A stretch of DNA of 64,000 nucleotides from Bugulina stolonifera (Eukaryota; Bryozoa; Gymnolaemata; Cheilostomatida; Bugulidae), in NCBI GenBank assembly GCA_935421135.1, contig OW285192.1, positions 3,887,501 through 3,951,500 of the forward strand, in the 5' to 3' direction. The notes beneath the pieces were generated by a model. That model was not told where the DNA came from. It did no database searches and was given only the letters and a program-made list of their open reading frames with translations. Of the stretch, positions 22,299 to 30,655 are shown one piece after another. How positions within the stretch are numbered: the first letter of the stretch is position 1; the number at the start of each line of letters is the position of its first letter. A program made the translations under genes and the position numbers.

Positions 22299-22355
22299 CA
22301 ATCCAAAGCATACAAAGGGGTATTTTCTTATTGGATGATATATTAGAAAGTTTAG

Positions 22356-22364
22356 TATATAAGG
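22356..22364 (+). promoter_or_regulatory. Rightward TATA-like box without a gene
   Basis: TATATAAGG, preceded by ATTGGAT at 22330-22336 as in E1 (near 9574). Downstream there is only a 14-codon frame before the convergent protease gene, so any rightward transcript appears non-coding or vestigial. Confidence 0.45.
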
Positions 22365-22613
22365 AAGGTTTCTACAGTAGTAGAGCAGCTTGAGTTGGAT
22401 GAGTATTATTCCAAGATAGAAAAGATGCAGCTTTCTTCAGTAGTATTGTTTTATTACGAAGATAAATAGAGAAAAAATAAAAGAATCAAGAATCAAGCAG
22501 AAATCTAAAAAGCAAAGAAAAAAAAAGAATGCAGGTAAGATAAAAACTATTGGTCTCTTTTTTTAGTTATAGTAGTATAAAAACGAATTATAAGTAAGGT
22601 GAAGTATTTCTCT
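22365..22613. terminator. 3' region of the E2 minus-strand gene block
   Basis: AT-rich stretch after the protease stop. On the minus strand an AATAAAA polyadenylation-type signal lies at about 22449-22455, ~160 bases past the stop. Confidence 0.45.
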
Positions 22614-23141
22614 CTAGTCAAAGTGAAAAGGTGAAAAAAGCATAATATTGTTTACATGCGTTGTGAGTGAGAAAGTATTATTTCTTTTATTATAGTATAA
22701 ACGTTGTAATAGAGCTCTTATAGAATGATCTCGAACTCCTCCTTCTACTCTGCTTAGCCGTGTAATTATTCCCTCCATACTCCACCCTCGAGCTCGAAGG
22801 AGACAGAACAAGATGCAGTAGTCTCCACACACGTTAGTACTCTCTTCTTGTAGACACTCTCCATTCCATACTATTGGTATTCCCCATTGTTGTAACATCT
22901 TACCCACATCAGGATAAATAGAAGGGGGGAGTCCATAGGAGTCAAAATACTCTATTTCTTTTCCATTCGAAAAAACAGAGATCCAATGCTCGCCACTTTT
23001 CTCACTTGCTTGAGTGTTGAAAACAAAAGATCCAGATGGGGAGAAGGAGTCTAAGAAGTGATCCCTTGGCATAACCCCTCTAAAGGAGGTTGATGAGAGT
23101 TTATCATCAGATAGAATATTCGAGATTGAGAATGTATCCAT
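22614..23141 (-). CDS. PRO: Adenovirus-type cysteine protease (maturation protease)
   Basis: 175 residues. The catalytic pattern of the adenain/Ulp1-like family is complete: H52 (EHWISVF), D67 (YFDSYG), glutamine 98 (CLQEES) and C105 (NVCGDYCILFC). In Polintons this enzyme is thought to process capsid proteins as in adenoviruses. It starts six bases after the major capsid stop codon, so it is the last gene of the minus-strand block. No internal stops and normal length for the family. Confidence 0.93.
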   Translation of the reverse strand: MDTFSISNILSDDKLSSTSFRGVMPRDHFLDSFSPSGSFVFNTQASEKSGEHWISVFSNGKEIEYFDSYGLPPSIYPDVGKMLQQWGIPIVWNGECLQEESTNVCGDYCILFCLLRARGWSMEGIITRLSRVEGGVRDHSIRALLQRLYYNKRNNTFSLTTHVNNIMLFSPFHFD

Positions 23142-23146
23142 TCTTT

Positions 23147-24493
23147 TTACATCATCCCGGCTACCATAGATACTTCGTGATTTGCATTCAAGTTGATAAT
23201 GTCATCTTTTTCTTCGTATACAAACAGTCCAAGTGTATTTTGAGTTTGATTAGCAAATGCTAGATTAATAGATAGACTCCCATTTGATAACAAGTGAAAG
23301 TTGTCATCACACAAATCTCCTGAAATGTCAAAGGCGTAGAGAGCAGCGCAGGACTTGTATTTGCTAGGGGAGATCTCATTCCCTGTGTCAGCATCGGATG
23401 TATTTGTGACAGTGAACAAATTCATGAATTCACGAGCAAACTTTCCACTTGCAAAGTTTGGTTCATATCTTCGGGTCACTGGTGTTCCATCAATTAGTAG
23501 TTCTAATGAACTTAGGTTGTTATGTCCGAATTTGAAGGGATTTTGCTTATACATTCCACTCTTTCCAGTATGGTTGACTAGTCTGACAAAGACTCTGTTT
23601 GGCTTCTGTCCCGCTTGATCAAAGTTTACTCTCACTGACTGGTGTCCAGCAGGGATGACATGGAAATGAGTTTTTATTCGGTCAATTGGTAGTTTTATAG
23701 ACTCTTGTTGCACAACCCAAACATCCATTTGTGCTTTTTGTAATGCTGGATTGGCTTGTACACGTCGAATCCACAATTCTGTCTTAGTTATAGAAATCTT
23801 CGCCCCTCCTGCAGGGTTGTCTGTCTCTGCTAAGAGGGCCATTTGTGGAATAGCACGTTGTAGAGTAAGGCGAGAGCGAACTCCTGGTGGAATAAGTTTT
23901 CCTTGAGAAAACATACTCAACCTAGGTCTCCCATAGAAACTCATCTCTTTACTTGTGGCTATAAGTTTCTTTCTTTTTTCAATCACTTCGGGAGGAATAC
24001 CATCATAGTCTTCTCCAGTTCCTTCATCCTCCATCCACCCACTCCCAACTTTCATATATGTGCTCTTAGCATCTTTACCATAGTTTAAGAGATTCTCGAC
24101 ATAAGCTCTATGTCCATAGTTTGGTTCATACTCAACATCTTGCCCAGCCAGTTGAACAGTGGCAGAAGAAAAGAGACTGTGCATAAAATTGTCTCCTGGA
24201 ACAACCTTTAGTTCTTCTTCCGCAGCTAGTACGCTTCCATCAGCCTTGCTCACCTTTACTGTGGTGTGTAAGTAAGACCTTGATAGATCTGTGTAGAGTT
24301 CGTCTGCGGGTGGGATGTTAAATTCAATAGTACCATCAGGGGAGTCCGTAACAGGAGCCAAAGGTACCCACTCACCTCTGAGCACGCTAGTATGAGTTGG
24401 CGGAGTGGCAAATAAGTCAAAACTGGAGTCAACCGTGTCTGGAGAGTCTTCAGAAACCTTGGAGAGAGAGATGGCTCGATGTGTGACGGACAT
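23147..24493 (-). CDS. MCP: Major capsid protein, double jelly-roll
   Basis: 448 residues, intact. Hallmarks of the Polinton major capsid family are visible near the N-terminus (DELYTDLSRSYLHTTVKVSK at 65-84, NFMHSLFSSATVQLAG) followed by HRAYVENLLNYG. The second half has VRVNF..., LELLIDGTPV and a C-terminal strand-rich region (NLAFANQTQNTLGLFVYEE). In relatives it forms the pseudo-hexameric capsomers of an icosahedral shell. It is immediately followed by the protease and preceded by a TATA-like box at 24581-24588. Recognition is by family pattern, not alignment. Confidence 0.9.
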   Translation of the reverse strand: MSVTHRAISLSKVSEDSPDTVDSSFDLFATPPTHTSVLRGEWVPLAPVTDSPDGTIEFNIPPADELYTDLSRSYLHTTVKVSKADGSVLAAEEELKVVPGDNFMHSLFSSATVQLAGQDVEYEPNYGHRAYVENLLNYGKDAKSTYMKVGSGWMEDEGTGEDYDGIPPEVIEKRKKLIATSKEMSFYGRPRLSMFSQGKLIPPGVRSRLTLQRAIPQMALLAETDNPAGGAKISITKTELWIRRVQANPALQKAQMDVWVVQQESIKLPIDRIKTHFHVIPAGHQSVRVNFDQAGQKPNRVFVRLVNHTGKSGMYKQNPFKFGHNNLSSLELLIDGTPVTRRYEPNFASGKFAREFMNLFTVTNTSDADTGNEISPSKYKSCAALYAFDISGDLCDDNFHLLSNGSLSINLAFANQTQNTLGLFVYEEKDDIINLNANHEVSMVAGMM

Positions 24494-24580
24494 GTTCGAT
24501 AGTGTGAGAGTTTTTCCATCTAGTACTTGCTCCTACAAACGTTTGTCTAAGAGTGGGGAGTGGTGAGTATAGATGTGGAT

Positions 24581-24588
24581 TATATATT
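24581..24588 (-). promoter_or_regulatory. TATA-like box before major capsid gene
   Basis: TAAATATATAATCC on the minus strand, ~90 bases upstream of the capsid ATG at 24493, in the only gap (105 bp) between it and the previous gene. Confidence 0.5.
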
Positions 24589-24598
24589 TATCTTTCAT

Positions 24599-25009
24599 TT
24601 AGTCAAAAACTGTTTTTCTTCCTTTACGTTTCTTCTTTGTAGACTTTTGACTAACTCGTGCACGTTTGGCGGGTGGTTCACGTAGTTCGTCTTCTACATC
24701 ACCTAGAAGATCCCCACCAGCATCACGAAAACGTTTCGCTGCAGAAGATTTGAAGTTTTCTCCCTTGATTACATCTCCCAGAACCGAAGCTCCAGTAGTC
24801 AATAGCTTTTTCCCAATAGTTTTGGCACCATTCTTTAGCATGGGAAGGACCCCTCGGGCCAGTCCAGAAAAGAGTGAGCCGATCCCATTACCCGTCATAA
24901 TAGGTTTTCCCCTGTACACACTCATTCCCTCTCCCACCTGGTTTGCATAATAGTCTTCATACATCTCACCTGACTCATCAGGAAAATATGGAACTATGCG
25001 AGGGACCAT
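24599..25009 (-). CDS. Small basic virion-type protein (pVI/pX-like)
   Basis: 136 residues. It has a glycine-rich amphipathic middle (GNGIGSLFSGLARGVLPMLK, then KKLLTTGASVLGDVIKGE) and a strongly basic tail (KRARVSQKSTKKKRKGRK). Small proteins of this kind sit between the minor and major capsid genes in many Polintons and have been compared with adenovirus internal proteins VI/X. Here it starts 18 bases past the penton-like gene's stop. The likely role, as an internal capsid or DNA-associated protein, is inferred from position and composition. Confidence 0.7.
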   Translation of the reverse strand: MVPRIVPYFPDESGEMYEDYYANQVGEGMSVYRGKPIMTGNGIGSLFSGLARGVLPMLKNGAKTIGKKLLTTGASVLGDVIKGENFKSSAAKRFRDAGGDLLGDVEDELREPPAKRARVSQKSTKKKRKGRKTVFD

Positions 25010-25027
25010 GTTATTTCTCTGTCTGTA

Positions 25028-25774
25028 CTATTTCTCTCCACGCGGTCTGAAACGAACCGTCAGCACAACCTTTCCACTGCGAAATGAGACCCTTTCTCCG
25101 TCATCACGTCTTATATCTACCTCGATGAGGTCTGTGCTTGTATTAGACACTGGAGAGTATTGAACATTCGAAAACTCAAAGAAAACGGTGCTATTTCTTT
25201 CACTCTCTGTTATAGGAACTGTGCGAAGTAGGGGGACTAGACTATCTCCAACAAGTCTTGGTGAGACTACGGAGGAGTAGACATAGAGGGATGTAAAACC
25301 AGCATTGATGTCTGGAGGGTTTTGACTCCTGTTGATTTCCGCAGCATATTCTACATCAGGCTTGAATCCCAACACCCACGCAACATCACGTGACATCATG
25401 ACAGAGTGTTCCTGTTCTCTCAACATGAGGAAAGTTTCATTCCGTAGACTATCATAGTAAAAGCTCACTACTTTTTCTAAGTCGTAGTTTATTAGTATTC
25501 TATTGATCTCACTCAAAAGTTCACCCATGGAAGCATACCTTCCACTCCTGATTTCACATTTTCGTTCGACTCCATCTTTTGTATTCGTAACCACTACATA
25601 GCCATCTTCTACATTTCTCCAGGATGCGGGGTACTGAATGTCAAGTAACCCAACCTCCCACTGAGATGAGTGAAGCTTCAACGACTTGGCTAGCTTCGTA
25701 ATGAAGTGAGCATTGGTGTTTGTGTCACTCCCACCGATGCGGACATTTGAGGTAAGTGTGACATTGAAGGCCAT
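25028..25774 (-). CDS. mCP: Minor capsid (penton-like) protein
   Basis: 248 residues, intact, starting MAFNVTLTSN. Family features include the early IQYPASWRNV segment (…WEVGLLDIQYPASW), DVAWVLGFKP, and a C-terminal region of alternating strands (VDIRRDDGERVSF...VVLTVRFRPRG). This matches the single-jelly-roll minor capsid (formerly PY) of Polintons, which forms the vertices in the predicted virion. It lies in the standard order penton-basic protein-major capsid-protease. Confidence 0.85.
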   Translation of the reverse strand: MAFNVTLTSNVRIGGSDTNTNAHFITKLAKSLKLHSSQWEVGLLDIQYPASWRNVEDGYVVVTNTKDGVERKCEIRSGRYASMGELLSEINRILINYDLEKVVSFYYDSLRNETFLMLREQEHSVMMSRDVAWVLGFKPDVEYAAEINRSQNPPDINAGFTSLYVYSSVVSPRLVGDSLVPLLRTVPITESERNSTVFFEFSNVQYSPVSNTSTDLIEVDIRRDDGERVSFRSGKVVLTVRFRPRGEK

Positions 25775-25810
25775 CTTTGAGAGTGAGCAAAACTGAACTT
25801 ACATATTGAA

Positions 25811-25816
25811 TTTATA
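25811..25816 (-). promoter_or_regulatory. TATA box before minor capsid gene
   Basis: TATAAA on the minus strand 37 bases before the ATG at 25774, implying a very short leader. Confidence 0.5.
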
Positions 25817-25828
25817 CTACCTTTGATT

Positions 25829-26891
25829 TTACACAAACTGACTAGAATCTATCCAACTATTAAATGAAGAGGGATAACCACTCCATTTCACGAAACTCTC
25901 TTCTTTTCCTCTCCTTCTCCGCTTACGTATTACTTTCTCAACTCTAAAGATTTCAGGTAGGTTAACATGTTGCAATTCTTGTGCATAGAATGTTCCATCT
26001 ACTCCTTCTTTGTTTAGGTCTTCCAGTGTATAGACAGGGGGTGAGGTATGTGCCTTGACTGCTTTTATGGTGAATATCTCGGTTGACCAGTTTGGTGTGA
26101 ACCCTCGCTCTACGGGCCATCGAAATCCGAACATGATCACCTGGTGAATATTTTACTCTTGTTTTCTTTAACCATCGTTTAGGTGAGAACTCATTTAACC
26201 GAACCCAAACTTCTTCTTGATTATCGTAATCAACCTCAATAGGTTTCATTCCAATTGACCTATTAAAACTGTTGTTATATCCTTGGACTAGGTCTTCTAC
26301 ATCTTCTAAGTAGCGTCCATCTCCTCTATAAGTGAGTAGACGATGAATTTTCCCTCTCAATGTTCTATTAAAGCGTTCAACAAGAGCAGCCTTGATGATC
26401 TCATTCTCAGAGGTGAAATGGCTAACTCCATACTTCTTTAGCACTTCGCTCACCCTTCTGTTTAGGAACTCCTTACCTTTATCAGTTTGTATTTGTCTAA
26501 AGCTTTCATTTTCGAATAGAGAGATGAGTGCATTGGACACTTCCAGACCAGACTTGGAATGAAGAGGAAAGACCCATGCTTTCCGTGAGAAGGCATCTAT
26601 GCAGGTGAGCAAAAATGTTACTCCATCATTTGAGTCCTTGTGCGCACGCACATCCACGAGATCTGCCTGGAGTTGTTCACCAATCCCACTCACAAACGTT
26701 TTTCTCCTTGTAAACTTCATTCTAATCGGGCGATGAAGAGTGTATGCGTCTTGACTTCTCAACCACTTCTCAACATCATTCTCATTAATACCAGGAGGAG
26801 AAGCTAAAACTAACTTTCTCTTTCCTCCAAAAGATGGTGGTTGAGGAGGGGAGAAGTAAATATCGCGTAGACCTTCATCTATATCATCCAT
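25829..26891 (-). pseudogene. INT: Retroviral-type integrase with chromodomain, one frameshift
   Basis: The first frame (26891 down to about 26120) holds the rve core with D77 (QADLVD), D137 (QTDKGKEF) and E172 (ALVERFNRTL), a D-D-35-E-like arrangement. It then enters the beta domain (SPGDHVRIS). The frame breaks near 26110-26130; homologous sequence continues in another frame (ERGFTPNWSTEIFTIKAV) to a C-terminal chromodomain-like end (EKVIRKRRRRG...FVKWSGYPSSFNSWI) with a stop at 25829. In Polintons this enzyme inserts the linear element and makes the 6-bp duplication seen at both E1 and E2. The catalytic triad is intact. The break could be real decay or a single-base assembly error. It is listed as a pseudogene only because of this break. 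Confidence 0.85.
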
Positions 26892-27438
26892 CTTTCTTTT
26901 TTACTATCGCTTGCAAGAGGGGTTTTAGGAAGCTTTCGCCTAGACCTAGTTTTGATAGGACTTCTATTATCACCCTTCCTACTCCAACGTGCGCCAGCTT
27001 CTGACTTCTCTGGTTTTGTTTCTCTCCTATATGGGTATGGTAGTGGTGACCTTGAGCCACTTCGCCTCTTTTCATCATCTCTTTTTTTCTCTCTTGTGCT
27101 TCTTCTTCTCTTTGTCTCCATGTATGCATTTCATTAAACCTAGTGTTAATTCCCTCTAATGTATTATACAACTCCTGCTGGGGATGGCGTGATCTCTCCA
27201 ACTCTTTTAGGAACTTATTCATTCTATGAGTATGTTGCTCTAGCTGAGAGTAGATGTCTGTATTAGGGTTTTTGAGGTTAGATATTACATCTTTTCTGCT
27301 TTTTTCTGCCAGGAGCAGATCCCCATTTGTAGAGAGTGAGGGTAGATGCTCTCCTTCTTTTTTGTTGTTTCTACTATTCATTGATTCATATGTATGTTTA
27401 TCCATAAGAAGATACTTTTTAGAAAACTTGAGACTCAT
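26884..27438 (-). CDS. Coiled-coil protein of Polinton type, unknown role
   Basis: 184 residues from the ATG at 27438, which follows the preceding gene's TGA by one base (TGAAATG). A GTG further upstream is less likely. Starts with KFSKKYLLMDKHTYE, a motif found near the start of a conserved small Polinton protein. A charged helical stretch follows (LEQHTHRMNKFLKELERSR, RQREEEAQERKKEMMKRG), then a hydrophobic C-terminal helix (LGLGESFLKPLLQAIVKKK). It overlaps the integrase start slightly. Possibly structural; function unknown. Confidence 0.6.
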   Translation of the reverse strand: MSLKFSKKYLLMDKHTYESMNSRNNKKEGEHLPSLSTNGDLLLAEKSRKDVISNLKNPNTDIYSQLEQHTHRMNKFLKELERSRHPQQELYNTLEGINTRFNEMHTWRQREEEAQERKKEMMKRGEVAQGHHYHTHIGEKQNQRSQKLAHVGVGRVIIEVLSKLGLGESFLKPLLQAIVKKKDG

Positions 27439-27439
27439 T

Positions 27440-27838
27440 TCACCTTTGTCTACCACCTAATCCACCAAGCACACCTCCGAGTAAACTTGCCAATGGCTTC
27501 AAAAGAAGACCTAAAAATCCACCACGTTGTAGGATTAACTTTTTCTGCCTCACACTAGTACGAGAGTTGGTGAGATCCTCAATGGCCCTTCTATGTCGGC
27601 GTAGAGAGTTCAACTGAGCGGTAGTCAGATGAACATTACCTAATAATACATTTCTAGCACACTCAACAAGAGCGAGTATAAGGTCTTTGTTAGCCTCAGC
27701 AATGGTTGAATCTCTGATGGTTGCAGATGCTTTTGTCAGTGCATATATACTCAAGGCATTCCTCCTCAACCTTGGAGAATATTTGGGCGAATTAATGTAT
27801 CTCATGCTTGATGATGGATGTGCTCTCTCCGAGTCCAA
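27440..27838 (-). CDS. Conserved small Polinton protein with hydrophobic tail
   Basis: 132 residues. The middle is helical and basic (RRHRRAIEDLTNSRTSVRQK), followed by KLILQRGGFLGLLLKPLASL and a glycine-rich hydrophobic end (LGGVLGGLGG). The QRGGF + hydrophobic tail arrangement recurs in small proteins of many Polinton-type elements. The tail suggests membrane contact or pore formation (inference). Translation is probably coupled to the next gene through the TGAAATG junction. Confidence 0.6.
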   Translation of the reverse strand: MDSERAHPSSSMRYINSPKYSPRLRRNALSIYALTKASATIRDSTIAEANKDLILALVECARNVLLGNVHLTTAQLNSLRRHRRAIEDLTNSRTSVRQKKLILQRGGFLGLLLKPLASLLGGVLGGLGGRQR

Positions 27839-27870
27839 GACAGTTTATGGAGAGAGTAGAGATGTGAATG

Positions 27871-28529
27871 CTACTTATATTCCAGGGTATTCGGGATATA
27901 TACAGTCATGGGAGAGTGCTCAGAAGCAAAATTACCGATCAGTCTAGCCCACTCCGGGGTTTCCTGGCGAAGATTCAAGAATAGAAAAGAGTGTGGCTTA
28001 CGTGTAGCATCACTAAAAGCTTCTTGAACAGCTCTTGTACTCTGAGGAAAAGCCTGCTTTGCAAGATTGGTAACAGACATTCCGTCTCTGGGGTTCTTGA
28101 ACAAGAAAAAGTACTGCGAGTTTATTGACACTGTTCTATTATCTTTCGGGAAAAGGTTCTGTAGTAAGAAAAAGACGCTTATGTTCAGGTGGTGACTGAA
28201 CTTTGTAAAGATTGCATTAGTAGTCTCTTTCCCCCGACTTCACCCATCAAGTCATCAATGATGAGCCAGCGATTCTTCCCATCACGCTCTATATCCATCT
28301 CTACATCAATGAGTCCTGAATGAAACCTTACTTTATCTTTGTAATCCTCAAAGCGGCGTTGCCAAACTCCATAGCAGTAAATGATTTCAACAGGAGTGGG
28401 TGAAGCAATTTCATCAACTCTCTTAATAAGACTAAATAGTAGTTTCGTTTTTCCACTCCCTGTTGGACCACAGACTAGAGCTGTGAAGGGACTCTGCAAG
28501 CGAAGATCGATTTCTTGGTGTGAACGCAT
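27871..28529 (-). pseudogene. ATP: FtsK/HerA-type packaging ATPase, one frameshift
   Basis: The first frame starts at 28529 and shows Walker A (CGPTGSGKT) near residue 20 and Walker B (RWLIIDDLM) near 90. It breaks around 28195-28215. Homologous sequence continues in another frame with the expected conserved block (SHHLNISVF, LLQNLFPK, SQYFFLFKNPRD) and ends at 27871. The enzyme is the genome-packaging ATPase of the PRD1/adenovirus-like lineage. Both nucleotide-binding motifs are intact. No GT-AG intron would restore frame at the break, so it is a true indel or an assembly error. Confidence 0.85.
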
Positions 28530-28839
28530 GCTGATCCAGTTGAGTAGCTAATAGAGTTGTGTTTGTTTTTAAAAAGTGTCCTTGCTTAAGTACTCCTTTG
28601 TCTTTGCCATTGGGTGGTTCCCTATCACTTAGATATGTGTAAACTGATGGGGATAAAGATGAGCAAGAAAGTATAAATAGTATTATGATTATGTAGAATG
28701 TGAACTTCTTTCTTTTGTTGCTTCTCTCTCCTATTTGCTCCCTTCCCTCTTCAGCAGAGATAGCTACTACTTCATCTAAGAGACCATCAGCCACATCTTC
28801 ATAATTCTCATTTCTACATACTACCTCTTGCTTTGACAT
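28432..28839 (-). CDS. Small single-span membrane protein, unknown
   Basis: 135 residues. N-terminal ~38 residues are acidic; then a basic KKRKK-like segment precedes one hydrophobic helix (FTFYIIIILFILSC), followed by a hydrophilic tail. The last ~30 codons overlap the ATPase start in another frame. No family recognised. Topology and position among virion genes suggest a minor membrane-associated component, which is inference only. Confidence 0.5.
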   Translation of the reverse strand: MSKQEVVCRNENYEDVADGLLDEVVAISAEEGREQIGERSNKRKKFTFYIIIILFILSCSSLSPSVYTYLSDREPPNGKDKGVLKQGHFLKTNTTLLATQLDQHAFTPRNRSSLAESLHSSSLWSNREWKNETTI

Positions 28840-28879
28840 CTTGCCCTTGTTTGAGAGAACAATTGGAATCTATACACTT

Positions 28880-29917
28880 TTATTCATCATTACTTTCTCC
28901 TGTTGGAACCCACTGTGGCAGTTTAGTATCTTCCCCTTCTGCTTTTGCATCATCATCATCTAGTTTGTTAGCCAGGTGGGGAATTATGTGATCAATAATT
29001 GATACACTATCCATTTTTTCTTCTTCTTCTTCTTTTTGCAAACGCTCGATTTCCATCATTAACCTCTCTTTTTCCATTCTTTCCTCTGTTAACTTTTTTT
29101 CTAAGAAGGCAATGCGATTTGTTCTTCTCTCTTTTCTTGCATCAATTCTCTGTTGCATCTCTAGTGCTTCTTTCCACCCCAGTGCTCCCGCCAATTCCAC
29201 TTTCTTTAGTGCCAATTCTTGTTCTATCTTTCTAATCTCTTGTTCCCTTTTGTCACACATTTCAACCTCTTCTTTAGTTTCTACATGAGTTTGCTCTTCT
29301 ATCATAATCTGGTTATTCTCTCCTGTAGAAGTCTCTCTCACTTCCACCCTAGCTTCTCCTGGTGAAGGGCTTCTTATCTCCTCTAACCCGTTTTTGGATG
29401 AATCTAGTTCTCCAATGTCACACATTTCAGCCTCTTCTATCATAACCTGGTTAGTCTCTCCTGTAGAAGTCTCTCTCACCTCTAATCTAGCATCTCCTGG
29501 TGAAGGGCTTCTTATCACCTCTAACCCATTTTTGGATGGATCTAGTTCTCCAAACAATCGCCCTGCATATAGCGTATTACCTCTACTAAGAATTAAACCA
29601 GGGATGCTTTCTTCATTGTAACTCCTCTTCGCTCGCGATTTCTCCTTCCCATCCTCAAAGCGACATCTTCTTGCCCCATCCTTTAATATGTTCAATACTC
29701 TATGATAGAGTTCATTCTTTGAGCCTTCCCCACCAGGTTCATTATCCAGATATAGTAAGAAGTGAGTGTTAAAAGTGGCCTCCGCTCCCACACCAGTTTC
29801 ATCCCAGTTTCTATCTTCAATAATCTTCTCAACCTCCACTCTACACCAGGTTGACAACTCCGCATTCCTAAGAAGGAGTAAGGGAGAAGAAACGGATGCG
29901 TTTTTTGTTTCTACCAT
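28880..29917 (-). CDS. Coiled-coil protein with internal 46-residue duplication, unknown
   Basis: 345 residues. The N-terminal ~110 residues look globular (WCRVEVEKIIEDRNWDE, HFLLYLDNEPGG). Residues ~123-168 and ~169-208 are a tandem duplication (GELDPSKNGLE…IRSPSPGDAR / GELDSSKNGLE…IRSPSPGEAR). Residues ~220-305 form a strongly charged coiled coil (KRE...ELALKKVELAGALGWKEAL, then EKKLTEERMEKERLMMEIE). The start overlaps the preceding stop (ATGGTAG). No family recognised; possibly a structural or fibre-like component. Confidence 0.6.
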   Translation of the reverse strand: MVETKNASVSSPLLLLRNAELSTWCRVEVEKIIEDRNWDETGVGAEATFNTHFLLYLDNEPGGEGSKNELYHRVLNILKDGARRCRFEDGKEKSRAKRSYNEESIPGLILSRGNTLYAGRLFGELDPSKNGLEVIRSPSPGDARLEVRETSTGETNQVMIEEAEMCDIGELDSSKNGLEEIRSPSPGEARVEVRETSTGENNQIMIEEQTHVETKEEVEMCDKREQEIRKIEQELALKKVELAGALGWKEALEMQQRIDARKERRTNRIAFLEKKLTEERMEKERLMMEIERLQKEEEEEKMDSVSIIDHIIPHLANKLDDDDAKAEGEDTKLPQWVPTGESNDE

Positions 29918-30201
29918 AGATGAAAATCTTGACCTGTTAAGTCTTCATAACAAAGTGCCATTTTCCTCAACTTTTCCTCTCCTATCTTAAAAGGGATATT
30001 CATAGAGAGTGAAAGTGTTCTAAAATAGATGGCAAGCTCTACCACTAAGGAATTATGAGCAAGTCTGTCAACCCAATACCACATCCATGGACTATTCGTT
30101 TCTTCGATATTACTTTTGATCATATAATCCCATACAGACTTCGGGAGGACTTCCTTTAAAAGTACATATCTCCCCGCTGCTCCTTTGGTGAGAAAAGACA
30201 T
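29911..30201 (-). CDS. Small protein, first gene of the E2 block, unknown
   Basis: 96 residues, MSFLTKGAAGRYVLLKEVLP..., with a tryptophan-rich middle (SPWMWYWVDRLAHNS). A good TATA box (TATAAAAG, 30255-30262) lies 54 bases upstream of the ATG, next to the right TIR. Its stop overlaps the next start. No family recognised. Confidence 0.55.
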   Translation of the reverse strand: MSFLTKGAAGRYVLLKEVLPKSVWDYMIKSNIEETNSPWMWYWVDRLAHNSLVVELAIYFRTLSLSMNIPFKIGEEKLRKMALCYEDLTGQDFHLW

Positions 30202-30254
30202 GTTTGCTATGACTAAGTCTTCTTTGTATTAATACTATCATCAGTCAAACTTAT

Positions 30255-30262
30255 CTTTTATA
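30255..30262 (-). promoter_or_regulatory. TATA box at the right end of E2
   Basis: TATAAAAG on the minus strand just inside the right TIR, positioned to start the minus-strand gene block. Confidence 0.6.
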
Positions 30263-30289
30263 GTCCCACCCCAGTGGAACTCGGAATGG

Positions 30290-30623
30290 GCGGCGGGCCG
30301 CGGCCTAGTCGCTTGGCCCGGTGGATACGGGGCACTGGCGTCGCCTCCACATGTACGGTCGGCGCCGCACGCAACGTGGGCGGACGCGGCTTGACCGCCT
30401 CAAACGATCGGTCGTTCGGGTGAGTGGGGGTTGCGGGGGGAGGGTGGGCGGCGGTGGAGGAGGGGTGGCGGTGATGACGGTGATGACGGTGATGGCGGCG
30501 GTGGTGGTGGCGGTGGTGGTGGTGGTGGTGGCGGTGGTGGTGGTGGCGGTGGTGGCGGTGGCGGCGGTGGCAGCGGCGGTGGTGAGGGCGGTGGTGGCGG
30601 CGGCGGTGGCGGCGGTGGCGGCG

Positions 30624-30655
<32 letters not shown>

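Noticed and set aside
21535..22393. Long frames of 220-260 codons over the E2 minisatellite
   Set aside because: Same reason; five overlapping frames of repeated PDVAPMC or HRGNIGT peptides without any domain.
26879..27121. 80-codon basic frame METKRRRSTREKKRDD
   Set aside because: Lies inside the 184-residue coiled-coil gene in another frame; the latter has the recognisable KYLLM start and correct linkage to its neighbour.
28131..28215. An intron joining the two ATPase frames
   Set aside because: Homology is continuous across the break with no room for an intron and no GT-AG pair; an indel fits better.
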